A stretch of DNA of 64,000 bases, taken from NCBI GenBank assembly GCA_036971475.1, contig JBAIZL010000006.1, positions 140,524,143 to 140,588,142 on the forward strand. Direction: 5' to 3'. The first letter of the stretch is position 1. Every line of letters starts with the position of its first letter. Source of the DNA: Prosapia bicincta (lineage: Eukaryota; Arthropoda; Insecta; Hemiptera; Cercopidae). Below, one piece after another: positions 33,960 to 44,800 of the stretch. The position numbers and the translations under genes were made by a program. Under the pieces are notes generated by a model. It was not told where the DNA came from and did not search any database. It saw only the letters and a list, made by a program, of their open reading frames with translations.

Positions 33960-35760
33960 ACGAGAAGGCCTATATAACGTGTTAAACCAATATATATGAC
34001 AGCCCACATAATGTGTTAAACAAATATGCAAGCCTACATACATACTATGCTAGGCCGACATACTATGTCGGTAAATCACCGGCCAAAGCTTATATGAACT
34101 GAGATAGTTTCACCTCATATATCAGGTAGAACCACGGGCAGGCAACCGTATAATATGGGGAGTACTATAAGGTATAGCTAAACCAATATATACGATAGCC
34201 CACATAATGTGTTAAACAAATACGCAAGCTTGCATACATACTATGCTAGGCCTACATACATGAATCCCTAAATGCGCCTACTATGTCTGTAAACACAGGC
34301 CAAAACCTTTATGACCTGAGCTATTTTCACCTCTTCTATCAGGTTGATCCGGGCAACCGTATAATATGGGAGGTACTATAGGATACATCTACCAATGCAT
34401 AACCTATCAAGCCCACGTAAAGGTTTAATATATTTGATGACGTATCCGCGTTCGAGCGACTCTATGCAGGTATTAGGCCCACCCTAACTAGAGGGGCAAA
34501 GGGTTATGATTGTTAAACTCAAAATTTGTCTATGCTACAAAATAATAAACAAAGCAACAAAGCCCCGTCGTTTCAGGGAATACGCTTGACCGTGTGCTAG
34601 ACATGTACAGACTTGCAGAGATAATACATTATCTAAAAACCGCAACGGCAGCCGGTGACCGCTATAGCAAGCTTAAAACCCGCACGGCTGTGTCGTTGTG
34701 AATCTAGGCTCGTGTCTATGTTTTGATTAATGTATCAATTTACTGTGTACTGTCGTCATACCAAGGCCTACATATATATAATCAGAAATCAGTGTAAATA
34801 ATCAAATAGCCTCAATGGACATCTCCTATAGCTGTAAATGTATCTAGATATAAAGGTATATATGGAGAAACACTAATAATGAGGCCTATCACAAAACGAG
34901 AATAAATATATGTTATAAAACGGTGCTAAGCCATCATGCATGCTATCATACATAGGCTTGTTAAGCCAACACACGTGATAGTCCACATAATGTGTTAAAC
35001 AAATATGCATGTAAACCTGCATACATACTATGCTAAGCCGACTTACATGGGCCTACTATGTCGGTAAACCGCCGGCCAAAGCCTATATGACCTGAGCTAT
35101 TTACACCTCGTCTATCAGGTAGAACTTGGCAACCATATAATACGGGAAGTACTATATGGTATAGCTAACAATGCATAACCTATCACGCCCATGACGGTCA
35201 ACAAATATTACAATATAATTTTAAAAAAAAAAGAAGTTACGCAACCTATATACATACAGTGCTAACCAATATAGGCATATATACTATGTTAAACCAGCAT
35301 GCAATATACTCTAAATAGCCATATATATACGCTGTTAAACCAATATGCAGGTTAACCTATATACAGCCCTTATTAGGCAAATATCCCCGTTACCCACATA
35401 AGCCTATGTTAAACCAGGATGAATGATAGCTTATATAGTGTGTTAAACAAATATGCATGTAAACCTACATAAATAATATGCTAAGCCTACATACTGTGCT
35501 AAACAGATATGCGTGTAAACCCACATAAATACTATGCTAACCAACATGGATGCTATCCTACATAGGCTTATATACTATGTTAGGCCTGCATACGTAATTA
35601 CCTATATAGTGTGTTAAATAAATATGCGTGTAAACCAAATAAATACTATGCTAAGCCAACATGCGTGCTATCATACTATGTTAGGCCTACATAATGTGTT
35701 AAACATATATGTGTGTAAGCTTGCATAGATATTATGCTAAGAAGACACGGGCCTACAAAG
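33960..35760 (+). repeat. Minisatellite family 2 (GTGTTAAACAAATATGC type)
   Basis: Degenerate units of roughly 50-60 bp built from GTGTTAAACMAATATGC, GTAAACCTACATA and ATACTATGCTAAGCC. Higher-order copies of about 200 bp also include TATAATATGGGAAGTACTAT. The inverse array lies at about 41100-42900. Confidence 0.85.
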
Positions 35761-35779
35761 TATAACACATTATATCCGG

Positions 35780-36545
35780 TGCATAGTTTAGCTAAACGGC
35801 TATCACACACTATCCTACAAGCTGCCCACAAATTACCACAAATTACCTGATACATAGCCTGGCTAATCATTAACACATAGTAGGCCCCAACACATAATAT
35901 CTGGTGCATAGCCTCGCTAAATAAGCATAAACTCCCCAAAATTGGCTTATCAATTATGTATGGTCTAGATATAGTCACACATGTCATTTCAAAAGTCAGC
36001 TGGAAAGAAACACTAGCATGGCTAATCATTATCACATAGTAGGCCCCAACACATAATCTCCAATGCATAGCCAGGCTAATGTTCATCATGTAGTACCCAA
36101 TGCATAGCTTGAGTATGGTTTAACAAACAGTATCCAAAGCATAGCCTGACCAAGGGATATCACAAAGTATCCGTTGAGTAGGCTGATTACAAACTAACAC
36201 ATAATAATCATTGCATAGTCTGGCTAGTGGTTATTAAATAGTACCTGTTGCATAGCCAGGCTAATGATTAACACATAGTACCCGATGCATAGTCTGACTA
36301 GGGTAAACACATAGTATCCGAACCATAGATTGACTAATGGTTAACACATGGTATCCAAAGCATAGCTAGGCTAGTGAATAACTAGTGGTTAGTTTGACTA
36401 TGGTTAACACACACACACAGTATCCGATGCGTAGCTTAGCTAATGGATAACACATAGTAACCTATGCTTAGCCTGACTAGGGCTAACACATATCCGATGA
36501 ATGGCTCGACTAAGGCTAACACACAGTATCCGATGCACAACTTAG
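35780..36545 (+). repeat. Minisatellite family 3 (GCATAGCCTGGCTAATG type, about 38 bp)
   Basis: About 18 units around GCATAGCCTGGCTAATGG and TAACACATAGTATCCGAT. The inverse array lies at about 40320-41090 and is practically identical, unlike family 1. Confidence 0.88.
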
Positions 36546-37116
36546 GATCGAATATGACGTCATCCAGGGCGAAGACGGCGGCTATGTTGATACCGTGATG
36601 GCCAGTGTAGGCTAGATCAAATAGCCAGCGTTTCAACTAAACTACTGTCTTACGCTAAGTTTAACCGCCCAACATTTACACCAAGCTCAAATAGGCTACG
36701 GCCAGATCAACGTTTCAGCTAACCAACGTTGAAAAACTTACGCTAATCAACCAGCAAACTGACACCTGGTTCAAATGGGTTATGGTTAGTGAAGGCACCG
36801 GCAAAAGCCTTAGGCCTTAGACATAGCTACCAACGCATACCAAAATAGCTATGCAGAAACCGTCAAGGTCTTTACACATATTGTCTAGGTATGTTGTATC
36901 ATTTACAGCATACTAACTAAGGTAAAGCTACCTTTCAGGTAGGCCCTAGGTAAAGCTACCTTTGAGGTATGCCCCAGGTAAAGCCAGCCTAGAGTCGGGC
37001 CTTAGGTAAAGCTAGCTTGGAGTCAACCCTTAACAATAGTTAAGCGGCTACCGATGCTCGCCTTATCATAATAGGTACTTAAGGTGTAAATAAAACTGTG
37101 GATATACAGGTAAGAC

Positions 37117-37122
37117 TTTATT
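37117..37122 (-). terminator. Polyadenylation signal AATAAA of the RING gene
   Basis: AATAAA on the minus strand, 19 bases past the stop codon. Confidence 0.75.
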
Positions 37123-37140
37123 AACAAATATTTTGAACAA

Positions 37141-38337
37141 TTACTCCAGGTTCAGATATAGCCGGTAGCGTCTGTCTACGTGTTTCCTACATATGGGGCA
37201 CATCTGCACCTTTTCAGCACACTCGTTGCAATAAACGTGACCGCAGGGTACGATGACAGTGCATGGTGGTCTTCCCAAGCATACAACGCAATCCGCTATA
37301 CGATAGCCGCCTCCTTCAATCTGCTCTCCCGAACTTCTCTGTTTCAACACACGTACAAAGCGGATAATTTATATTATTGTACACGAATAGTATAAATACA
37401 GGTATCGCTACAAAATGTAACACTTACGACCGTGTATGGAGGGTCTCGCTCGACCATTACTGCCTTCGCTTCAGCGACAGCCACTCTTCTTCTGCCCTCT
37501 TCAACTAGCTTGTCCAGCTCGCCAATCATAATCCTCCATACGCCGACTGCGTAGAAGCTATCCTCACACGCGTCTTTACGCAACGCCGCCTCTAGGTCCG
37601 ATACAAGCCGTCTTAGCGTATGTAGTGCATCAGTCGTTACGCTACGTGCTGCAGCTGCACGTGCATACTCCACAACAGTCTAGAAAAGGAATAAATAGAA
37701 ATTTAAAAAAATCTTGTATAAGCCTATACTACTACTATCACCGTTCAATAAAACTTACCGCATATTGAGGAGGATATCGTATCCTGCGTCCTAAACAAAG
37801 TAAACAGTCAATACGGGCGTGCTCGACCCCTCGTATGTGCTTCAGTTCCTCCTCTAATACGCTTGAATAGAAAATTCGATTTCCGACCCTGATGATAGCG
37901 TGATTTATTGGTCCAGCCTATGAAATACAATTTATTAGTAATGAAAAATACAAAGATAACAGTAATAACGCAATAGGAATACAATAATCACCAGTGTTGG
38001 ATGGTTGGTAGACTCGGGTCCTTTGGCTGGAGTGTTTGTCCCCTGAAAGAAACATATCCTTATTAGATATGAAAATGAGCCTCTGATAATAGTCTAAATT
38101 GTATATAATTACCTGCGATGTGGTACCAGAGGTACTCGGCTCGGCCTCCATCGAATTGCGGCTATAGTACGGTGTCCCTGGGCTACGTCTGCTATCGTCC
38201 CATATACCCGTTTCATCGTCGATGTTTGTTGGCTGGAAAACCAATGGAAAAATTGGAATAACGAAAAATAGAAAGTATTTAGAAAAAAGAACACACTATT
38301 TCATACTCACCTCTGACTGAATACTTTTGTCGGTCAT
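37141..38337 (-). CDS. Six-exon RING-finger protein (268 aa), predicted E3 ubiquitin ligase
   Basis: Predicted exons (minus): 38337-38311, 38232-38113, 38042-37992, 37917-37759, 37679-37428, 37338-37141. All five introns are 70-89 bp, GT...AG and phase 0, and the frame stays open from ATG to stop, which makes chance unlikely. Residues 1-66 are polar and Ser/Thr/Pro-rich. The middle (about 120-200) is charged and helical, possibly coiled. The C-terminal RING has C220, C223, C235, H237, C240, C243, C250 and C253 (spacing 2-11-1-2-2-6-2) and a short tail ending YLNLE, as in IAP-type RINGs. Known: such RINGs recruit E2 enzymes. No BIR is visible. It is transcribed away from the IAP gene across a shared 500-bp promoter region. 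Inferred role: ubiquitin-mediated control of a host factor. The N-terminal family is not recognised. Confidence 0.85.
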
Positions 38338-38374
38338 CGTTAATCTTAACACACTTAATTGCAAAAACGCCGAA

Positions 38375-38411
38375 GACTGGTGCTCTCTGTATGAAATCCT
38401 CGGCATATATA
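38375..38411 (-). promoter_or_regulatory. Core promoter of the RING gene
   Basis: TATATATG at 38411-38404 (minus) with an initiator-like CCAGTC about 33 bases downstream (A at 38378), 40 bases before the start codon. Confidence 0.55.
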
Positions 38412-38798
38412 CCTACTTCACCCCTCCCCGCGTAATTGCTCATCACAAGCCGAAAAACGGTATATAATTACCTCTATGACCGACGGTAATAGAGTAACGT
38501 TTCATTGCAGGTGTAGATCATACTCACAGAGCTCGACAATGCTTCTTTAAAACCTATACATTAATACTGTTATGACCGCGATATCAACATAACCGCAGCA
38601 AATGACGTCAAACAAAATGTCGGTCAAGATGGCGTCCGGACCATCGGCTGGTCATCTGTATAGGTTTAACTGTTGCTTGCCATAACACTAGTCCATCTGC
38701 AGGAGAAATCGGCCAAAGGGCAGGTGTGTACAAATCTGAACGAGTTCAACATGCCTCTGATCAACCCTGACGTAATCATCCCCTAACCAAGAGAACAA

Positions 38799-38834
38799 TA
38801 TAAGTACGGACAGCACAGACCCAAGTCCTCAGAC
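38799..38834 (+). promoter_or_regulatory. Core promoter of the IAP gene
   Basis: TATAAG at 38799-38804 and an arthropod-type initiator TCAGAC at 38829-38834, with the predicted +1 A 32 bases from the TATA start. The ATG follows only 10 bases after that. Confidence 0.7.
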
Positions 38835-38840
38835 AACACC

Positions 38841-39374
38841 ATGGTAGGTGTCTACTACTGGACAGACACTCTCACAATCGAGAAGAAAGCCTTCCCCAAA
38901 CTATCACCGTATCGTCGTAGATTAAGATCGTTTCGTACTTGGAGAGGGGTGTCAAACGATACTGTCAACCCCGAGCGTCTCAGCGAAGCGGGATTCTTTT
39001 ACACCGGCCACGAAGATCAAACATTGTGCTTTACATGCGCCGGAGGCCTTGAAGATTGGTCAGTGAATGATGATCCGTTACAGGAACATGCAAAGTGGTT
39101 TCCTAAATGTAAATACGTAGTGGGTATATGTGCTAAACAGGCCCAGATGGGGGAAGACATCTGTACAACAGACGATGAGGACTACTCGGACGATGATGGT
39201 GTAATCAATAGGGATGATCGTACGCTGTGCAAGATTTGTTGTATCGAAGAAATTCAGGTTGCCCTTCTACCGTGCGGACATGTGTTTGCCTGTCTAGGTT
39301 GTGCATTGAACCTTCAAGAGTGTGGCATATGCAGAGTGCGGACATCCGCTACGATAAGAGTATACCTATCGTAG
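38841..39374 (+). CDS. Intronless single-BIR plus RING inhibitor-of-apoptosis protein (177 aa)
   Basis: Domains: BIR at about residues 26-93, with FRTW early, LSEAGFFYTG, zinc ligands C63, C66, H83 and C90, and the GGLEDW and HAKWFPKC blocks. An acidic linker (DDEDYSDDDG) follows. The C-terminal C3HC4 RING has C130, C133, C145, H147, C151, C154, C161 and C164, ending RVYLS as IAP RINGs do. Known: IAPs of this kind bind caspases or IAP antagonists through the BIR and ubiquitinate through the RING. Cellular IAPs usually have two or three BIRs and introns; one-BIR intronless forms are usual in insect and other arthropod DNA viruses. The start is set by the TATA/initiator just upstream. AATAAA follows 27 bases after the stop. 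No damage is seen. Inferred: blocks host cell death in favour of the element or its helper; capture from a host gene is equally possible. Confidence 0.95.
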   Translation: MVGVYYWTDTLTIEKKAFPKLSPYRRRLRSFRTWRGVSNDTVNPERLSEAGFFYTGHEDQTLCFTCAGGLEDWSVNDDPLQEHAKWFPKCKYVVGICAKQAQMGEDICTTDDEDYSDDDGVINRDDRTLCKICCIEEIQVALLPCGHVFACLGCALNLQECGICRVRTSATIRVYLS

Positions 39375-39400
39375 CCTAATGTAAATACTACTATGTGATC

Positions 39401-39406
39401 AATAAA
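39401..39406 (+). terminator. Polyadenylation signal AATAAA of the IAP gene
   Basis: 27 bases after the TAG, followed by a GT-rich stretch (ATGTGTTTGTAC). Confidence 0.8.
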
Positions 39407-39847
39407 ATGATTATGTTTACATGTGTTTGTACTTATTGAAACTCCTTTAATAAAACAAACTATATAGGTAGAGGTCAACAAGGGATAAGTACTAGTGTCT
39501 TGATAATAGAGACGTATATTTACATTTGAACAATAAACAAAATAAAACATTCAATCTTAAATCTAATTACAACTGCTTTATACACATTACAATCAGCTTG
39601 ACAGGTCGCAACCCGCATGAGACATATTACTAGATATCTAGTAAACTAAGCCTCTAGACAGGCCTAACACTAGCTTAGACATTTCTTCTGTAAAAATTCC
39701 AATCACCCGGCGTAATTTAGGCTAAATATAACTTCGCAAAAACATGTCCTCATGCTAAATCTAGTGTGGTATTTCTAACACAAACTGTCTTTAAAATCTG
39801 ATTTGGGCAAAACACGGGCCTTTCTCCAAGGTGGCTTTACCTAAGTC

Positions 39848-42800
39848 CAAGCTAGCTTTACCTAAGGCCCGACTCTAGGCTGGCTTTACCTGGGGCATAC
39901 CTCAAAGGTAGCTTTACCTAGGGCCTACCTGAAAGGTAGCTTTACCTTAGTTAGTATGCTGTAAATGATACAACATACCTAGACAATATGTGTAAAGGCC
40001 TTGACGGTTTCTGCATAGCTATTTTGGTATGCGTTGGTAGCTATGTCTAAGGCCTAAGGCTTTTGCCGGTGCCTTCACTAACCATAACCCATTTGAACCA
40101 GGTGTCAGTTTGCTGGTTGATTAGCGTAAGTTTTTCAACGTTGGTTAGCTGAAACGTTGATCTGGCCGTAGCCTATTTGAGCTTGGTGTAAATGTTGGGC
40201 GGTTAAACTTAGCGTAAGACAGTAGTTTAGTTGAAACGCTGGCTATTTGATCTAGCCTACACTGGCCATCACGGTATCAACATAGCCGCCGTCTTCGCCC
40301 TGGATGACGTCATATTCGATCCTAAGTTGTGCATCGGATACTGTGTGTTAGCCTTAGTCGAGCCATTCATCGGATATGTGTTAGCCCTAGTCAGGCTAAG
40401 CATAGGTTACTATGTGTTATCCATTAGCTAAGCTACGCATCGGATACTGTGTGTGTGTGTTAACCATAGTCAAACTAACCACTAGTTATTCACTAGCCTA
40501 GCTATGCTTTGGATACCATGTGTTAACCATTAGTCAATCTATGGTTCGGATACTATGTGTTTACCCTAGTCAGACTATGCATCGGGTACTATGTGTTAAT
40601 CATTAGCCTGGCTATGCAACAGGTACTATTTAATAACCACTAGCCAGACTATGCAATGATTATTATGTGTTAGTTTGTAATCAGCCTACTCAACGGATAC
40701 TTTGTGATATCCCTTGGTCAGGCTATGCTTTGGATACTGTTTGTTAAACCATACTCAAGCTATGCATTGGGTACTACATGATGAACATTAGCCTGGCTAT
40801 GCATTGGAGATTATGTGTTGGGGCCTACTATGTGATAATGATTAGCCATGCTAGTGTTTCTTTCCAGCTGACTTTTGAAATGACATGTGTGACTATATCT
40901 AGACCATACATAATTGATAAGCCAATTTTGGGGAGTTTATGCTTATTTAGCGAGGCTATGCACCAGATATTATGTGTTGGGGCCTACTATGTGTTAATGA
41001 TTAGCCAGGCTATGTATCAGGTAATTTGTGGTAATTTGTGGGCAGCTTGTAGGATAGTGTGTGATAGCCGTTTAGCTAAACTATGCACCGGATATAATGT
41101 GTTATACTTTGTAGGCCCGTGTCTTCTTAGCATAATATCTATGCAAGCTTACACACATATATGTTTAACACATTATGTAGGCCTAACATAGTATGATAGC
41201 ACGCATGTTGGCTTAGCATAGTATTTATTTGGTTTACACGCATATTTATTTAACACACTATATAGGTAATTACGTATGCAGGCCTAACATAGTATATAAG
41301 CCTATGTAGGATAGCATCCATGTTGGTTAGCATAGTATTTATGTGGGTTTACACGCATATCTGTTTAGCACAGTATGTATGCTTAGCATATTATTTATGT
41401 AGGTTTACATGCATATTTGTTTAACACACTATATAAGCTATCATTCATCCTGGTTTAACATAGGCCTATGTGGGTAACGGGGATATTTGCCTAATAAGGG
41501 CTGTATATAGTTTAACCTGCATATTGGTTTAACAGCGTATATATATGGCTATTTAGAGTATATTGCATGCTGGTTTAACATAGTAAATATGCCTATATTG
41601 GTTAGCACTGTATGTATATAGGTTGCGTAACTTCTTTTTTTTTTAAAATTATATTGTAATATTTGTTGACCGTCATGGGCGTGATAGGTTATGCATTGTT
41701 AGCTATACCATATAGTACTTCCCGTATTATATGGTTGCCAAGTTCTACCTGATAGACGAGGTGTAAATAGCTCAGGTCATATAGGCTTTGGCCGGCGGTT
41801 TACCGACATAGTAGGCCCATGTAAGTCGGCTTAGCATAGTATGTATGCAGGTTTACATGCATATTTGTTTAACACATTATGTGGACTATCACGTGTGTTG
41901 GCTTAACAAGCCTATGTATGATAGCATGCATGATGGCTTAGCACCGTTTTATAACATATATTTATTCTCGTTTTGTGATAGGCCTCATTATTAGTGTTTC
42001 TCCATATATACCTTTATATCTAGATACATTTACAGCTATAGGAGATGTCCATTGAGGCTATTTGATTATTTACACTGATTTCTGATTATATATATGTAGG
42101 CCTTGGTATGACGACAGTACACAGTAAATTGATACATTAATCAAAACATAGACACGAGCCTAGATTCACAACGACACAGCCGTGCGGGTTTTAAGCTTGC
42201 TATAGCGGTCACCGGCTGCCGTTGCGGTTTTTAGATAATGTATTATCTCTGCAAGTCTGTACATGTCTAGCACACGGTCAAGCGTATTCCCTGAAACGAC
42301 GGGGCTTTGTTGCTTTGTTTATTATTTTGTAGCATAGACAAATTTTGAGTTTAACAATCATAACCCTTTGCCCCTCTAGTTAGGGTGGGTCTAATACCTG
42401 AGTCGCTCGACCGCGGATACGTCATAAACCTTTACGTGGGCTTGATAGGTTATGCATTGGTAGATGTACCCTATAGTACCTCCCATATTATACGGTTGCC
42501 AGGATCAACCTGATAGAAGAGGTGAAAATAGCTCAGGTCATAATGGTTTTGGCCTGTGTTTACAGACATAGTAGGCGCATTTAGGGATTCATGTATGTAG
42601 GCCTAGCATAGTATGTATGCAAGCTTGCGTATTTGTTTAACACATTATGTGGGCTATCGTATATATTGGTTTAGCTATACCTTATAGTACTCCCATATTA
42701 TACGGTTGCCTGCCCGTGGTTCTGCCTGATAAATGAGGTGAATCTATCTCAGTTCATATAGGCTTTGGCCGGTGATTTACCGACATAGTATGTCGGCCTA

Positions 42801-44533
42801 GCATAGTATGTATTTAGGCTTGCATATTTGTTTAACACATTATGTGGGCTGTCATATATATTGGTTTAACACGTTATATGGGCCTTCTCGTCTTACATTG
42901 ACCGTTTACGTAGGCCTACCGGGCCCCCGCGTTGTGATTGGTCGATTCAACTTGTTGACTATTTGAACTCTATGTAGGTCGTTGGTCGTTTGATCTAACC
43001 GATCATTTTTGGTAATTTCATATATTATTTGATAACCACCCCCACTTGATGCCTGATTCCAGGGTTACTTTACCTATCGGCTGGCTTCGAGATGGCTTTT
43101 ACCTGAGTCCTTGCTCCGTGTTTGCTTTACCTATGGTCTAACTCCATGGTAGCTTTACCTGGGCCCCGACTCCATGGTAGCTTTACCGATGGTCTGCCTC
43201 AATGGTAGCTTTACCTAGGGCCTGGCTGGCTTTACCTCAGGCCCGACTCCTCGGTTACTTTACCTATGGTCTGACACCCGGATGGCTTTACCTAGGACTT
43301 GGTGGAGGTGTTTGTCTTGGTCGATAGGTTGTAATTGATATAGCAACCATCCTGGCCAGACTCTTGGGTAGCTTTACTTAAAGTCTACCTCCAAAGAGGC
43401 TTTACCTAAGACCAGGCTCCAAGGTAGCTTTACCTTAAGCCTTTTCTTCAGGGGGCTTTACTTAAGGGCCTGCCTTGGGTTGGCTAAATCCCCGCTGCAG
43501 GGATGCTATGCCTGAGGTTTGGGTGGGTCTACCTCTAAGATAGTGTGTTAACTCTGCAGGTTTGCCCCTTGCCCTGCATCATCCAATTTATTTAGGGTAG
43601 AACACTCTAGTTAGGGTATGCCTACTACTTGCCTAGACTCGCTCAAGCGCTGATACGTCATCAGATAACCGTTAAATCTTTCCAAAAGTTACCCCCACCA
43701 CCGGAGCTATTCCAGGGTTACTTTACCTAAGGGTCGGCCTTGAGATGTCCGTACCCGAGGGCTAGCTCCGTGTTAGCTTTACCTAAGGCCTAGCTGCTGG
43801 GTGGCTGGGCTCGGTTTGGCTTTAACCGAGAGCGTGCTCCATATTGGCTCTACCTTGGCTGGTTTAACTAATGCCCGGGTGGATTTTACCTAGGACCCCG
43901 ATCATTTTTGACAATCTAAAAATAGGTGAACCCGCCCCCCGCAATGTTCCATAATAGACTTTAACATTACCATATACGGTCATTTGATCCAACCGGTCGA
44001 TTTTCGGCAATTTCATATTTTTTGTAAAAACTACCCCTTGGTGAACCCGCCCCCGCAATGGTCCAAAAGGACTCTAGACATATCCTGTACTGTCTGTTGA
44101 TCCAACCGATCGATTTTTGGCAATTTCATATTTTATTTAAAAACTACCCCTAGGTAAAACTACCCCTCAGCAGCCCGTAATAGACTCTAAACTCACCCTA
44201 TCGGTCAAGAAACGTTTTTCCAAAATTTTTTCGAAAACTACCCCCCACCCCCAATCCACCCCCGGAGCTACCCCCGGAGATGGTCCTGAACGTAGCCGAG
44301 GTCACCCCCTATACGTAGGTTAGGTTAGGTTTGATCAAATTTGGCTAGCTTAGGTTAGTGGGTTGAAAATAAATTTTTTCGAAAAACTACCCCTACCCCT
44401 CTAGACGTGGTCGAAACCACCCCTAAGGCAGGTGCGCGATGACCTCCTGCATCATCCAAAACTACCCCTATAGTCCTAGGTTACGTAGCGGCCGAGTTAG
44501 GGGTGGCTGTGCTAGGGTAGGGCGAGTCCTACT
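39848..44533 (-). repeat. Right inverted arm
   Basis: Inverse of 32274-37022. ORFs of 137 and 66 codons inside the minisatellites are identical in the two arms, which indicates recent formation or conversion. The arms diverge at about 43030-43910, where family 1 units differ in number and order. Confidence 0.93.
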
Positions 44534-44539
44534 GACAGA
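44534..44539. repeat. Target site duplication GACAGA (right)
   Basis: Identical to 32268-32273. Confidence 0.9.
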
Positions 44540-44610
44540 GACCAAGTTTTGGATTACCGAAAACTTGGATAATACGGAAGTACGTTCCTGTTCATTAGAA
44601 AAAAATAGGA
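44540..44610. mobile_element. Right half of the old Tigger-like end
   Basis: GACCAAGTTTTGGATTACCG continues the terminal sequence broken at 32273; see that entry. Confidence 0.6.
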
Positions 44611-44689
44611 GTTTTAATGAACCCCAACACAATAATTAAAAAGGCACTAAATAAGTTTATTATAGAACTTTATATGAACATTTCTTGGT

Positions 44690-44800
44690 TCATACTACTA
44701 CCAGTAGAGGCTTTACTTCGTAAAAAGGACGATTGTTTTGAAACGCGTCAGCAAGTAAACCCTATGTATTCACTTAATTAAGAAATTTTTAATTATAGTT
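44690..44800 (+). mobile_element. PLE 3' tail fragment
   Basis: Matches the 3' end of PLE-3 (near 31480) and 60063-60150: GCTTTACTTCGTAAAAAGG, then TTGAAACGCGTCAGCAAGTA. No coding part is preserved. Confidence 0.6.

Larger units (their letters stand above)
32274..37022 (+). repeat. Left inverted arm
   Basis: Base-for-base inverse of 39848-44533 over most of its length, with small differences (7 extra bases at about 32380) and a divergent minisatellite block (about 32960-33800). The outermost 600 bp repeats GGGGTAGTTTT-type motifs and a roughly 110-bp unit (GATCGGTTGGATCAA...). Confidence 0.93.
32274..44533. mobile_element. 12.3-kb virus-like element with giant inverted arms and IAP/RING cargo (Maverick/Polinton-like ends)
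   Basis: Seen: perfect 6-bp target duplication, ends AGTAGGACTCGCCC and its exact inverse, inverted arms 32274-37022 and 39848-44533, and a unique core with two divergent genes. Base composition is visibly richer in G+C and CpG than the flanks, and no other TE is inserted. Known: Maverick/Polinton elements make 6-bp duplications, have AG...TC/CT-type ends and long terminal inverted repeats, but are 15-40 kb and carry polymerase B, a retroviral-type integrase, ATPase and capsid genes. Inferred: a non-autonomous relative moved by an integrase in trans, with arms grown by minisatellite expansion. Alternatives: another 6-bp-TSD transposon class, or an integrated terminal segment of a DNA virus. 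Confidence 0.85.

Noticed and set aside
35676..36089. 137-codon ORF in the left arm, identical at 40778-41191
   Set aside because: It is the translation of tandem minisatellite units (family 3), with internal repeats in the protein; identity between arms reflects arm symmetry, not selection.
36436..36636. 66-codon ORF, identical at 40231-40431
   Set aside because: Also runs through minisatellite units and has no domain; not supported as a gene.
32274..44533. Complete Maverick/Polinton or a herpesvirus-like genome (long inverted repeats plus IAP)
   Set aside because: No polymerase, integrase, packaging ATPase or capsid gene is visible; only end structure and TSD length fit Polintons, and nothing herpesvirus-specific is present.
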